Of a stretch of 64,000 bases of DNA, positions 9,361-16,918 are shown in pieces. The stretch is from Mycobacterium colombiense (GTDB lineage Bacteria; Actinomycetota; Actinomycetes; Mycobacteriales; Mycobacteriaceae): contig NZ_MBEI01000053.1 in the NCBI RefSeq assembly GCF_001953985.1, forward strand, positions 62,001-126,000, read 5' to 3'. The notes under the pieces were generated by a model. It was not told the origin of the DNA and did no database searches. It saw only the letters and a program-made list of their open reading frames with translations. A program made the position numbers and the translations under genes. Within the stretch, counting starts at the first letter, position 1; each line of letters opens with the position of its first letter.

Positions 9361-9822
9361 CTACTCGCGCTCGAGATAGAAGTAGTAGTACTTGCCGTTA
9401 TCCCGGACACCCTTGCCGTTCATGATGCCCATCACGGCGTCGTCGTCGATCTTCTTGAAGTGATCGTGCACCGGCTGGCCGTCGTAAACCATGGTGGCGG
9501 TGACCTCGCCGCGGAAGTCCTCCAGCCACAGGCTGGCCTCGCCCTTGCCCATCTCCACGTTGGAGAACTTGTTGCCGTCGGCGTCCAGGCAAACGAGCGG
9601 CTGCACGTCGCGGACGGACTTGAAGGTCTTGCCATACCAGCCGGCCTTTTCCAGTTGGCCGTTCATCTTGTGGCCGGTCTGGAACTCGCCGCCCTTCCAC
9701 TCGCCGAGCATCCCCTCGATCGTCGCGGGCGCAAGTTCGGCCCAGAATTCGTCGAGCTCGGAATCCGCGATGTCGCCGCTGCGCTCTTTGAACTCGGTGA
9801 ACTTCTTGCGCGCGAGGTCCAC
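9361..9822 (-). CDS. GXWXG / DUF4334 domain protein
   Basis: 153 residues from GTG 9822. An N-terminal helix (DELDEFWAELAPATIEGMLG) leads into GEWKGGEFQTGH, the GXWXG signature, followed by the C-terminal DUF4334-type half ending MGIMNGKGVRDNGKYYYFYLERE. Proteins with these two domains are small, cytosolic and of unproven function, possibly lipocalin-like binders. It lies 9 bases downstream of hisC2 on the same strand, so it is likely co-transcribed with it. Confidence 0.85.
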   Translation of the reverse strand: MDLARKKFTEFKERSGDIADSELDEFWAELAPATIEGMLGEWKGGEFQTGHKMNGQLEKAGWYGKTFKSVRDVQPLVCLDADGNKFSNVEMGKGEASLWLEDFRGEVTATMVYDGQPVHDHFKKIDDDAVMGIMNGKGVRDNGKYYYFYLERE

Positions 9823-9831
9823 GGCGACTCC

Positions 9832-10899
9832 TTACGATTCGGTGCGGGCAATCCAGTCGCAGGCGAAACGCAGCAGGGCGTCATTCTCCTCCGGCGCACC
9901 AATGGTGACACGGATGCCTTCGGACGCGAACGGCCGCACCACCAGGCGCGCGTCGGCGGCCTGCTCGGTGAAGTCCATGGTGCGCTCGCCCAGCGGCAGC
10001 CAGACGAAGTTGGCCTGTGACGGGGGAAGCTCGAATCCGGCCTCGCGCAGGGCGTCGCTCACGCGGGTGCGCTCGCTCACTAACGCGTCGGTCCGGGCCA
10101 TCAGCTCGTCGGAGGCCTCGAGCGAAGCGATCGCGGCCGCCTGCGCGACGTTCGTCACCGCAAACGGCATGACGACCTTGTCCAGCGCGGTGATCAGGTC
10201 CGGGTGGCCCACCGCGTAACCGCAGCGCAGCCCCGCCAGCCCGTAGGCCTTCGAAAAGGTCCGCAGCACAACGACGTTGCTGTGCGTCAGGGCCAGCTCC
10301 AGGCTGTTGGGCAGCATGCCGTCGCGGATGTATTCGACGTAGGCCTCATCGATGGCGATCAGGACGTGCGGCGGCACGGCCTCGACGAAGCGCGTCAGCG
10401 CGTCCGGGTCGACGACGGTGGACGTCGGATTGTTCGGGTTGCACACGAAGATCAGCCGGGTGCGGTCGGTGATCGCGGCGAGCATCGCGTCGAGGTCGTG
10501 GGTGTGGTCGGTCAGCGGCACCTTGACCGTGGTCGCGCCGGACACCTGGATGATCGGCAGGTAGCACTCGAAGCTGCGCCAGCCGATCATCACCTCATCG
10601 CCGGCCGCGGCGGTGATCTGAACCAGCTGCTGGCACAAGGTGACCGAACCGCTACCGACCGCGATCTGCTCGGGGGCGACGTCGGAACCCAGGTGCATGG
10701 CCAGCGCGGCCTTGAGGTCCACGCTGGCGTTGTCCGGGTAGCGGTTGACGACGGCAACCGCGCGCTCGATGGCCGCATGCACGCTGGGCAGCGGCCCGTA
10801 CACGGTCTCGTTGCTGGCCAGTTTGATGGAGCCCGGGACGTTCTTGCCGGGGACATACACTGGCAGTCCGGCCAGTTCGTTGCGAAGGCGAGCGGTCAC
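9832..10899 (-). CDS. hisC2: Aromatic amino acid / histidinol-phosphate aminotransferase
   Basis: 355-residue PLP enzyme of fold type I. The Schiff-base lysine is K217 in RTFSKAYGLAGLR; NPNNPTSTVV and DEAYVEY are the other PLP motifs; the C-terminal Arg-containing PFASEGIRVTIG binds substrate carboxylate. It corresponds to H37Rv Rv3772 (hisC2, also called pat), thought to transaminate aromatic amino acids such as phenylalanine. The neighbouring genes echA21, lipE and the two serine/arginine tRNA genes are arranged as in Mtb. GTG start at 10899. Confidence 0.93.
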   Translation of the reverse strand: MTARLRNELAGLPVYVPGKNVPGSIKLASNETVYGPLPSVHAAIERAVAVVNRYPDNASVDLKAALAMHLGSDVAPEQIAVGSGSVTLCQQLVQITAAAGDEVMIGWRSFECYLPIIQVSGATTVKVPLTDHTHDLDAMLAAITDRTRLIFVCNPNNPTSTVVDPDALTRFVEAVPPHVLIAIDEAYVEYIRDGMLPNSLELALTHSNVVVLRTFSKAYGLAGLRCGYAVGHPDLITALDKVVMPFAVTNVAQAAAIASLEASDELMARTDALVSERTRVSDALREAGFELPPSQANFVWLPLGERTMDFTEQAADARLVVRPFASEGIRVTIGAPEENDALLRFACDWIARTES

Positions 10900-10982
10900 T
10901 TCGACAGTCTATGTCTCGACTGTGTACAGTATGGCCGGTTCCGCGTGACCGGAAAGGGGTCGGTACCCTCAGAAAGTCCAAG

Positions 10983-11071
10983 GGAGGCGTGCCAGAGCGG
11001 CCGAATGGGGCTCACTGCTAATGAGTTGTCCCCCTCAAAGGGGACCGGAGGTTCAAATCCTCTCGCCTCCG
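10983..11071 (+). tRNA. tRNA-Ser (anticodon GCU)
   Basis: An 89-base class II tRNA. GGAGGCG pairs with CGCCTCC, discriminator G; the anticodon loop CTGCTAA gives GCT; long variable arm; T-arm GGTTCAAATCC. It lies 42 bases upstream of tRNA-Arg(ACG) on the same strand and is probably co-transcribed with it. Confidence 0.97.
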
Positions 11072-11113
11072 CTAGATCCCTAGCGGCAACACGGAACGAC
11101 AACTGAAGAACAG

Positions 11114-11186
11114 GCGCCCGTAGCTCAACGGATAGAGCATCTGACTACGGATCAGAAGGTTAGGGGTTCGAATCCCTTCGGGCGCG
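11114..11186 (+). tRNA. tRNA-Arg (anticodon ACG), integration target
   Basis: A 73-base tRNA. GCGCCCG pairs with CGGGCGC, discriminator G; the anticodon loop CTACGGA gives ACG (A34 to inosine by TadA, which is encoded at 53098). Its 3' half is the left copy of the 38-bp repeat that bounds the integrated element, so the element restores the tRNA 3' end on integration. Confidence 0.97.
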
Positions 11187-11190
11187 CTCA
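11153..11190 (+). repeat. attL: 38-bp direct repeat, left copy
   Basis: It begins CAGAAGGTTAGGGGTTCG and ends GGGCGCGCTCA, spanning the 3' part of tRNA-Arg plus 4 bases. Identical over 38 bases to 30054-30091; the flanking bases differ on both sides. Confidence 0.96.
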
Positions 11191-11256
11191 CTACCAGCGA
11201 GGATGTCTTGCCCACGCCTGGTGACACGCCCGAAACCCGATACTTTCCTGATACTT

Positions 11257-12426
11257 TCAACTCTCGCCTCTGCTGCCTGCGTATTTATCGAGAACGTCGC
11301 GCACGTCGGGGCCTCGAGTATGGCGCTGCAGGTAATGGGCCTCCGTCGTGGAGAGCTTCGAATGGGAGAGCTGGCGTTGTGCCAGTTCAGCGCCCAGGGC
11401 ATCGCGGACGACCGTCGCCACTGTGCGCCGGAAACTGTGCGGCGTGATCCAAGACAGTTCCTCGGGTAGCGCGGCCCGCAGCGCCCGGCGCATGTTCGCC
11501 AAGGACATCCAGCCGCCGTCACGGTTTGCGAAAACCGGGCCATCCATTCCCGACTCGCCAACGAGCGACGCTATGGCGTCGACCCCGAACCCGGGTAAGA
11601 CCACGGTGTGCGGGGGAGCGCTGCCCTTGCGCGCGTCCTGTCGGTGGAGAGCTTTGCCGGCGATGCGGCCGTGGTCGACCAGAGTGCCGGTGATCGTCAC
11701 TGTGGGAGGGTCGCCTAGGAGGTCCATGTCCGACCACCGCAATGCCAAAACTTCATTCGGACGTGCGCCGGTCGCAGCCAGTAGGTCTACAAACGCCGGG
11801 AGCAATCGTCCGGGCCGGGGCCCTGACCTCTTCTGCTGGGAGTAGGACCGCACTGCTGCCCGAACGTGCTCGAACTCCGCGGCCGTCGCCGCTCTGGGGG
11901 GCTTGCGGGTTGTTTTGACCGTGCGGGCCTCCCGAATCGGGTTCACCGGCAGGAGGTCGTACCGTACTGCCAATCCGCACATGCCGGACAAGATCATGCG
12001 CAGCCGCTTCGCTTGTGTCGTTGATCCCATCTTCTGCAGGCAAGCGTTTGCGCGGCTCGTTGGCAGTTCAGTTACCCGCAGCGCGCCGAGCTGCTCGACG
12101 CCATGGACCTTCCATACGGCGCGGTACTGATCCGCGGTCTGCTGGCTGATCCCATCTGCGACGGTCTTCACTTCGATCCAGAGGTCGAATAGTTCCGCCA
12201 GGGTCGTCCGATCGGTCACCACTTGGCCAGACAGGGGAGTTCGCCTTTGTACAAGGTGCTGCTGCAGCAGCCGGCGCGCGTCCTCGGCGCTCTTTGCGCT
12301 GGACCTCTCTACGCGGCGGCGTCTACCGTCTGCGTCTCGAACATACGCGGAAGCGAAATACTTTCCACCGCTTCGGCTTTCAGCTATCCTGCCGTGCTCG
12401 CCGGGCCGCATTCGTTGCCTAGGCAT
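11257..12426 (-). CDS. int: Tyrosine recombinase (integrase)
   Basis: 389 residues. An N-terminal AP2-like DNA-binding part (GKYFASAYVRDADGRRRRVERSS), a SAM-like core-binding domain (LAELFDLWIEVKT), then the catalytic domain with R222 (ATGARPNEVLALRW), H330-x-x-R333 (TPHSFRRTVAT), H355 (QLSHSKLSTTEAHY) and nucleophile Y365. Expected to integrate and excise the element at the tRNA-Arg att core; its stop is 66 bases from attL. Its start overlaps the stop of the XRE gene by 8 bases, so int and repressor probably share a transcript, and integrase made from the repressor promoter would fit lysogenic maintenance. Confidence 0.96.
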   Translation of the reverse strand: MPRQRMRPGEHGRIAESRSGGKYFASAYVRDADGRRRRVERSSAKSAEDARRLLQQHLVQRRTPLSGQVVTDRTTLAELFDLWIEVKTVADGISQQTADQYRAVWKVHGVEQLGALRVTELPTSRANACLQKMGSTTQAKRLRMILSGMCGLAVRYDLLPVNPIREARTVKTTRKPPRAATAAEFEHVRAAVRSYSQQKRSGPRPGRLLPAFVDLLAATGARPNEVLALRWSDMDLLGDPPTVTITGTLVDHGRIAGKALHRQDARKGSAPPHTVVLPGFGVDAIASLVGESGMDGPVFANRDGGWMSLANMRRALRAALPEELSWITPHSFRRTVATVVRDALGAELAQRQLSHSKLSTTEAHYLQRHTRGPDVRDVLDKYAGSRGES

Positions 12427-12988
12427 CCTTCAGCACACCTCGAAGCTCGCGGATCTCTGAGTCGAGTTGGCCGATTCTGACATTGATGGCGGACACCCGG
12501 TTCTCCATGGATTCACGCACGGCCGGGTCGCCATCAGGGGGATATAAACCGATCCTGACTTGCAGTTTGCCGCGCTCCATCCCCAACTCGTGCCGCTCAC
12601 TCACCGCCTGCACAAGTCGGTAACCATTGGACCGCTCACCGGCATTCAGGAACGACGGAGCCATCCCGGTCGCCCATAGATAGGCGGTCCAGCTAGTAGC
12701 CGGCCGGTCGGGAATGATCTCAATGTCGCCATCGGGAAGGTCCGGATAGAGCAACACTATCGGCGGAACATCAAGTGCCGCAGCAAGAATAAGCAATTCG
12801 CCCAGATCGAATCGACCCCGGCCTCCCTCGATCTTCGTGATAGTCGTGCGATGTATCGGTACCTGCAATTCCCTGCAGCGCTCGGCGAGCTGCTGGGCAG
12901 TCATACCTGCGTCTTTTCGGAACTTGGCTACCGCTTTACCCACCCGCTCTGCGGTTGCCCGGTGCCACGCCTCTCCAATGTTCTCCAC
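12419..12988 (-). CDS. XRE-family repressor-like regulator
   Basis: 189 residues from GTG 12988. Helix-turn-helix at about residues 25-75 (AGMTAQQLAERCRELQ, then HRTTITKIEGGRGRFDLGELL), typical of Cro/CI-type binding. The C-terminal part (ENRVSAINVRIGQLDSEIRELRG) is a predicted coiled coil that could dimerise the protein. No peptidase LexA-like domain is seen. Divergent from the excisionase-like gene at 13110, with repeated motifs in the gap, so it is the probable lysogeny regulator; it may also autoregulate int, which follows with an 8-base overlap. Confidence 0.9.
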   Translation of the reverse strand: MENIGEAWHRATAERVGKAVAKFRKDAGMTAQQLAERCRELQVPIHRTTITKIEGGRGRFDLGELLILAAALDVPPIVLLYPDLPDGDIEIIPDRPATSWTAYLWATGMAPSFLNAGERSNGYRLVQAVSERHELGMERGKLQVRIGLYPPDGDPAVRESMENRVSAINVRIGQLDSEIRELRGVLKDA

Positions 12989-13054
12989 AGCGACATTCTT
13001 GCACAGTCATTGACGGACCGCAGCACATTCGCTACGGTTCTTTGCAGCGACATT
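12988..13054. promoter_or_regulatory. Divergent control region with repeated CAGCGACATT sites
   Basis: The repressor/excisionase gap (12989-13109) holds CAGCGACATT at 12988-12997 and 13045-13054 and a one-base-shorter variant CAGCACATT at 13021-13029. The first overlaps the repressor start codon. A short inverted repeat TGTC-GATA-GACA follows near 13068-13079. Spacing of about 24-33 bases fits several operator sites for the XRE protein; this is inference. Confidence 0.5.
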
Positions 13055-13109
13055 TCACCTGAAGCTATGTCGATAGACAGAACAAATACACCCGGAAGGA
13101 TGGTCAGAG

Positions 13110-13310
13110 ATGCCGGAATTGGCAGAGAAGATCACCGCCCAGCTTCACCCGTTAGAGGCAGTGATAGCCCGGCTAGGAGTCGGTCGATCGACTGTGTTCG
13201 AACTGATCGCCAGCGGGGAGCTGCGTTCGGTGAAGGTAGGCCGCCGCCGACTTGTCTCCGAGGCCGCGCTGATTGAGTTCATTCAGAAGCTGGACGGCGA
13301 TGCGGCCTAA
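13110..13310 (+). CDS. Excisionase-like small DNA-binding protein
   Basis: 66 residues from ATG 13110. A winged-helix MerR/HTH_17-type core is clear: LEAVIARLGVGRSTVFELIASGELRSVKVGRRRLVSEAALIEFIQ, cited here as RLGVGRSTVFEL and SGELRSVKVGRRRLV. Such proteins bend att DNA or act as early activators. It is the first gene of the plus-strand operon, divergent from the repressor, as in other mycobacterial prophages. The next start (13300) lies inside its last codons. Confidence 0.88.
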   Translation: MPELAEKITAQLHPLEAVIARLGVGRSTVFELIASGELRSVKVGRRRLVSEAALIEFIQKLDGDAA

Positions 13311-13578
13311 GACACGGAAAAGGCCCGCCCCCGCACAGGACGGGCCCTCTCGCAACTACACCAATAGCAATCAGTTTACTGCTCCCTGGCGACAGGAGCC
13401 GCACGAACCGCTAACGCCCGAGGACCGTGCCGACCTTGACGTCCTGGTCGCCGCGGCCGAACGCGGATTCAGACTCGCCACACGCTGCCTGCGGTGCGGG
13501 CAATGGCTAGTCGCGCCGTCGTCGGTGCGGACACATCTCGGTCCGGTGTGCCGATCCAAGACGGATGGTGCCAGGTGA
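13300..13578 (+). CDS. Small phage protein with a Cys-rich C-terminus
   Basis: 92 residues from ATG 13300, overlapping the excisionase stop by 11 bases. A proline-rich N-terminus (MRPKTRKRPAPAQDG) and an acidic helix (LTPEDRADLDVLVAAAERGF) lead to CLRCGQWLVAPSSVRTHLGPVC. The C-x2-C and final Cys with the upstream CLRC suggest a small zinc-binding knuckle, as in DUF6011-type mobile-element proteins. An upstream TTG at 13273 is also in frame. Function unknown; it belongs to the early operon. Confidence 0.7.
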   Translation: MRPKTRKRPAPAQDGPSRNYTNSNQFTAPWRQEPHEPLTPEDRADLDVLVAAAERGFRLATRCLRCGQWLVAPSSVRTHLGPVCRSKTDGAR

Positions 13579-13892
13579 AAAGTCTTGAATCGCAACAGGT
13601 GTCTTTTTGGTCTGTTCATGAGCATGTTCAACCGTTCCTGGACCTGGTCGGGTCGTGGCCACAGGTTGGATCACCCGCGTGGTGTGCGTTGGAAGAGGGG
13701 CCGGTGAGACTTGCCGCGTTACTCGACGCTGCCCAACACTGGGCGCTCAGGCTCGAGCTGTGCCAGGAGGCTCGCGCCCAGGCCAGCCAGGCAATTGCGG
13801 GTGCGCTCGATTGGCCCGAGGTCAGCCGAGAAATCCACGCGCGCAGCGAGTTCTACGCAGCCCGGCCGTGGCTGAAGCGGGCGGCGTCATGA
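13575..13892 (+). CDS. DUF2742-like phage protein (phiRv1/phiRv2 type)
   Basis: 105 residues from GTG 13575, whose start overlaps the upstream stop (GTGA). VSFWSVHEHVQPFL, WPQVGSPAWCAL, ALLDAAQHWALRLELCQEA and FYAARPWLKR match the pattern I recall for DUF2742 proteins of the Mtb phiRv1/phiRv2 prophages. These are small early proteins encoded just before a DUF3631/primase-like gene, as here. Biochemical role not known. Confidence 0.8.
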   Translation: MKSLESQQVSFWSVHEHVQPFLDLVGSWPQVGSPAWCALEEGPVRLAALLDAAQHWALRLELCQEARAQASQAIAGALDWPEVSREIHARSEFYAARPWLKRAAS

Positions 13893-15331
13893 TCGAGGAT
13901 CGCTCCGACGAACTGCGTGAGTGGTACCGCGAGGAAAACCTTGACGGCGCCGAAGTCCTCAATCGCACGGCGGCGTGGTACGGCCGGTTTATTCGCGTCA
14001 CCGATCCCGATGACTTGAACCTGTTGACGCTATGGACAGTTCACACCCACCTCGTGGTCGAGCTGTACACGACACCTCGGCTGCAGGTCGACTCTGTGAT
14101 CTTCGGCAGCGGTAAAACCACCGTGCTCGACCATCTGCAGCGGTTGTGTGAGTATCCGGTTCAGGCCGCAACATTGTCGTCCCCGGCGTTGATCCCGCGG
14201 CTGCTTGAGTCCGCGATGCGTACCATCCTCCTCGACGAAGTTGACCGCTCGCTTCACCCCGACAAGCCGGGTGTTGGGGAACTCATCGGCATCATCAACT
14301 CTGGATACCGTTACGGGGCGACGCGGCCCGTCCTGGTGCCTGTCAAAGGCGGTGGGTGGGAAGCCAAAGAGATTCCTACCTACGCGCCCGTCGCGATGGC
14401 CGGTAACTCGCCGAACCTGCCAGCCGACACCGTTTCACGCTCGATCCGCATCCTGCTCATGCCCGACCTGGACGGCTCTGTAGAGGATTCTGACTGGGAA
14501 CTGATCGAAGGTGACGCGGAGCAGCTCCGCGCACTGATCGCGGCCTGGGCCGCGTCGGTGCGAGAGCTAGTGAAAGGTTCAGCTGTTGCGTTGCCCGCGG
14601 GATGCATCGGTCGATCAAAGGAGAAGTGGCGGCCACTGAAGCGGGTCGCAGTCGCCGCTGGCGGCGAATGGCCTGCGATCGTTGATCGGTTGATCGATAA
14701 GAGTCTGGCCGAGGACGAGGCCGAGCGCGAGGCGGGCCTGAAGGCCCAACCGCCCGGAATGGTGATGCTGACCGACCTGTTCGCGGTCTGGCCCGCCGGC
14801 GAGACGTTCATCTCCACGCGCGAATTGGTCAGCAAGCTTATCCTGCACCATCCCGACTACTGGGGCGCTTCGAGCGGATACGGAAAGCCACTCACGGAGA
14901 CAAGGTTGGGAAGGCTCGTCACCCAGGCAGCAAAAGTGACATCGATTCGTCGGGGCGGCGTACCGCCGAGGGGCTACCTCCGATCGCAACTGCAGCCGGC
15001 CTGGCGTCGGCTGGGAATAGCACCCCTGAATCAACCTGGCGAACCTGACGAACTTGACGAACCTGACGATGAAAACGCCCCTATCAGCGATAACCGGGTT
15101 CGTCAGGTTGGGTTTGACCTCCGTTCGGACAGTAATGAACCTGACGAACCCGGTAACCAGCGGAAACAGTCCAATTCCGCCGGGTTCGCCGGGTTCGCCG
15201 GGTTCGCCGGGTTGCAACAGACCTCCCGTCGCGCCAATTGCGAGTGCGGGCGGCCAGCGCCAGTGAACCCGGAAACCGGGTCGTGCCAGTGGTGTTCGGT
15301 TAAGGCCAGCAAACATGAGCAGGCGATATGA
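13889..15331 (+). CDS. DUF3631-type replication ATPase
   Basis: 480 residues from ATG 13889 (overlap ATGA with the previous stop). A P-loop FGSGKTTVLDHLQRL at about residues 73-87 and an acidic LLDEVDRSL Walker B-like strand precede an arginine-finger-like RPVLVPVKGGGWE and a MAGNSPNLPADTVSRSI sensor segment; then the DUF3631 C-terminal helical part (FSTRELVSKLILHHPDYWG region). After about residue 375 the sequence becomes low complexity (PGEPDELDEPDDEN; NSAGFAGFAGFAGLQQ) and ends with a zinc-finger-like CECGRPAPVNPETGSCQWC. Likely a helicase/primase-associated ATPase for element replication, as in phiRv1. Confidence 0.88.
   Translation: MIEDRSDELREWYREENLDGAEVLNRTAAWYGRFIRVTDPDDLNLLTLWTVHTHLVVELYTTPRLQVDSVIFGSGKTTVLDHLQRLCEYPVQAATLSSPALIPRLLESAMRTILLDEVDRSLHPDKPGVGELIGIINSGYRYGATRPVLVPVKGGGWEAKEIPTYAPVAMAGNSPNLPADTVSRSIRILLMPDLDGSVEDSDWELIEGDAEQLRALIAAWAASVRELVKGSAVALPAGCIGRSKEKWRPLKRVAVAAGGEWPAIVDRLIDKSLAEDEAEREAGLKAQPPGMVMLTDLFAVWPAGETFISTRELVSKLILHHPDYWGASSGYGKPLTETRLGRLVTQAAKVTSIRRGGVPPRGYLRSQLQPAWRRLGIAPLNQPGEPDELDEPDDENAPISDNRVRQVGFDLRSDSNEPDEPGNQRKQSNSAGFAGFAGFAGLQQTSRRANCECGRPAPVNPETGSCQWCSVKASKHEQAI
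15179..15214 (+). repeat. Four 9-bp tandem repeats (GCCGGGTTC) inside the DUF3631 gene
   Basis: Units at 15179, 15188, 15197 and 15206, the last ending in G. In frame they encode an AGF-type linker. Being a multiple of three, copy number can change without a frameshift. Confidence 0.95.
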
Positions 15332-15720
15332 GACGCGTCATCGTTGACCGCGCACGCTCGGCCTGTCTGTGCGACGTCGGGCTCCCTGCCGTCGACGCAT
15401 CGGTTTGTGTCGATGAGGACGGCAGCACCACCTTTGTCCTTATCGACGCCACTCGTCTCGGCGACGAACGGTTCACCTACAACCCGACTACCCCGCAAGC
15501 GCCGCATGAGCAACTCGGGCCGCTGCCGATCGAATTCATCCGCCGGATCGCCATCGCCCGGCGCAGGCACCTGACCACAGGACACACCACCCACTGCGGC
15601 CGGCGCACGAAATCAGGGACACCGTGCCGAATCCCCGTCATGTTCCTAGGCGAAGCCTGCCACTGGCATAAGCCCGCGGCGCGCCCGGTGCGGCACCTGG
15701 AAAGCGAGGACGAACGTTGA
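15328..15720 (+). CDS. Phage protein with C-terminal Cys/His cluster
   Basis: 130 residues from ATG 15328, overlapping the upstream stop (ATGA). The N-terminal half (SACLCDVGLPAVDASVCVDEDG) is unremarkable; the C-terminal half CGRRTKSGTPCRIPV followed by GEACHWHKP resembles the zinc-binding tail seen in many mobile-element proteins of actinobacteria. No catalytic motif found. Middle gene of an operon whose consecutive genes overlap by 4 bases, indicating translational coupling. Confidence 0.75.
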   Translation: MRRVIVDRARSACLCDVGLPAVDASVCVDEDGSTTFVLIDATRLGDERFTYNPTTPQAPHEQLGPLPIEFIRRIAIARRRHLTTGHTTHCGRRTKSGTPCRIPVMFLGEACHWHKPAARPVRHLESEDER

Positions 15721-16085
15721 CCCGCACCCGAAGGTCAGCCCGTACCGCGGGCACAAGGTTTGAGACTTCGATCGCCACAGCACTCGCGTCAGCACTCGAC
15801 GATGACCGGATCGAACGCCGCAGCCGAAACGGTGCAAAAGATCGCGGCGACATCGGCGGTATCCGACTGCACGGCCAGCGGGTCGTTTTGGAGTGCAAGG
15901 ACGCCTGCACGTTGCGACTCCCTGAATGGACCACAGAGGCACAGCTTGAGGCCGGAAACGACGACGCACTCGTAGGTGTCGTTGTCCACAAGCGTCGGGG
16001 TGTTGGAGATCCCATGGCCCAGTGGGTCACCATGACGGTCGCCGACCTAATGGCCATCTTGACCGGACAGCGAGCCGAACTGTGA
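15717..16085 (+). CDS. PD-(D/E)XK nuclease-like protein (Holliday-junction-resolvase type)
   Basis: 122 residues from TTG 15717 (overlaps upstream TGA). The pattern E16 (GTRFETSIA), D45 (GAKDRGDIGGI), E59-C-K61 (VVLECKD) is the E / D-x(n)-E-x-K core of PD-(D/E)XK nucleases, and RRSRNGAKDRGDIGG is the usual opening of phage RuvC-independent resolvase-like proteins. It probably cuts branched or recombination intermediates during element replication. The C-terminal half (ALVGVVVHKRRGVGDPMAQWV) is consistent with the remaining strands. Motif-based call; no search done. Confidence 0.78.
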   Translation: MTRTRRSARTAGTRFETSIATALASALDDDRIERRSRNGAKDRGDIGGIRLHGQRVVLECKDACTLRLPEWTTEAQLEAGNDDALVGVVVHKRRGVGDPMAQWVTMTVADLMAILTGQRAEL

Positions 16086-16345
16086 GCGCCATCGGCTTAT
16101 TCGACGCACTCGGCAGCATCCCCGAACTGACCGGGGCACGCTGCCGAGGCCGCAGCCAGATATTCGACGAAACCGAGGACCCCGATCTCGTCGAGTACGC
16201 GCAAAGTCAATGTCAAGCGTGCCCTGCGCTGCGCGCCTGTGCGTCCTGGCTGGCGTCGCTGCCACCCCGGCAACGACCGCCCGGTGTTGTTGCCGGCCAG
16301 GTCCGTACCGCTCGGCGTGGCCGGCCGAAAGCGGTATCCGCGTGA
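16082..16345 (+). CDS. WhiB-like iron-sulfur regulator encoded by the element
   Basis: 87 residues from GTG 16082 (overlaps upstream stop). Four cysteines in WhiB spacing: C21 (GARCRGR), C44-x2-C47-x5-C53 (CQACPALRACASW), then PGVVAGQ in place of the usual G(V/I)WGG turn and a basic RTARRGRPK tail for DNA contact. Phage-encoded WhiB proteins such as that of TM4 repress host whiB2 and cause septation defects and superinfection exclusion. The turn here lacks the conserved Trp, so contact with the host sigma factor may differ. Confidence 0.85.
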   Translation: MSAIGLFDALGSIPELTGARCRGRSQIFDETEDPDLVEYAQSQCQACPALRACASWLASLPPRQRPPGVVAGQVRTARRGRPKAVSA

Positions 16346-16479
16346 TCGCCGGGTCAGTTGAGTGCCCCTGCGGAGCAACCACCGTCCTCGGTCCCAATCA
16401 ACTCTGGACGCACTGCGACGGATGTGGGCTGATCATCCGTCGACCAACCACCACCACCACCACGAAGGAGAAACCATGA
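16342..16479 (+). CDS. 45-residue zinc-ribbon protein
   Basis: GTG 16342 overlaps the whiB stop. Two Cys pairs, CPCG and CDGCG, form a minimal zinc ribbon (ECPCGATTVLGPNQLWTHCDG), followed by a threonine-rich tail (TTTTTTKEKP). The stop overlaps the next ATG (16476). Part of the coupled operon; role unknown. Confidence 0.65.
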   Translation: MIAGSVECPCGATTVLGPNQLWTHCDGCGLIIRRPTTTTTTKEKP

Positions 16480-16760
16480 GCAACTTTGATTTTCCCGTTC
16501 TCGACGCGCCACGCTTGCACGCCAATAACGAATTTGGCCGTTTCGTCATCGACACCATCGGCGTCGTCGACGCATACCTCGAGGAAACAGACTATTGGAC
16601 CTCAATGCCCGTCCGACTCGTTCACGATCAGGCGAACGGCTGCCACCTCGAGCTCGGCCCGTACTCGCTCGACCGGTGCGACATCGACGTACTTCGCGGG
16701 GCCATCGCCGCCTACGACGAGGCGACCCGCCCACTCGGCCAACCAGGGAGTGGCAAGTGA
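16476..16760 (+). CDS. Hypothetical phage protein, 94 residues
   Basis: ATG 16476 follows AAGGAGAAACC, a strong ribosome binding site, unlike most genes of this operon, which are coupled by overlap. The product (NFDFPVLDAPRLHANNEFGR, then GCHLELGPYSLDRCDIDVLRGAI) is a mixed alpha/beta small protein with no membrane segment. Not recognised. Its own good ribosome binding site suggests a higher expression level than its neighbours. Confidence 0.75.
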   Translation: MSNFDFPVLDAPRLHANNEFGRFVIDTIGVVDAYLEETDYWTSMPVRLVHDQANGCHLELGPYSLDRCDIDVLRGAIAAYDEATRPLGQPGSGK

Positions 16761-16918
16761 CCTGCTCCGACGCACCCGCCCCCGATTTTTATCAGGGGCA
16801 CCCCGTACATCGCTACCGCCTCTCACGGTCGGATAGGGATATCGCGATGCTGTCCCGGCAGTTCGCTGCTGTCCTCGGACAGATCGAGGCGTTACAGCCC
16901 ACGGGGGTTTCCCGGTGA
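16757..16918 (+). CDS. Small hypothetical phage protein, 53 residues
   Basis: GTG 16757 overlaps the previous stop (GTGA) and its own stop overlaps the next GTG (16915). The product contains FYQGHPVHRYRLSRSDRDIAM and a final helix SRQFAAVLGQIEALQPTG. The coupling on both sides is the main support. Confidence 0.6.
   Translation: MTCSDAPAPDFYQGHPVHRYRLSRSDRDIAMLSRQFAAVLGQIEALQPTGVSR

Noticed and set aside
15179-15214. Short tandem repeat that could look like a small repeat array
   Set aside because: Four 9-bp units with no spacers inside a coding frame; not CRISPR.
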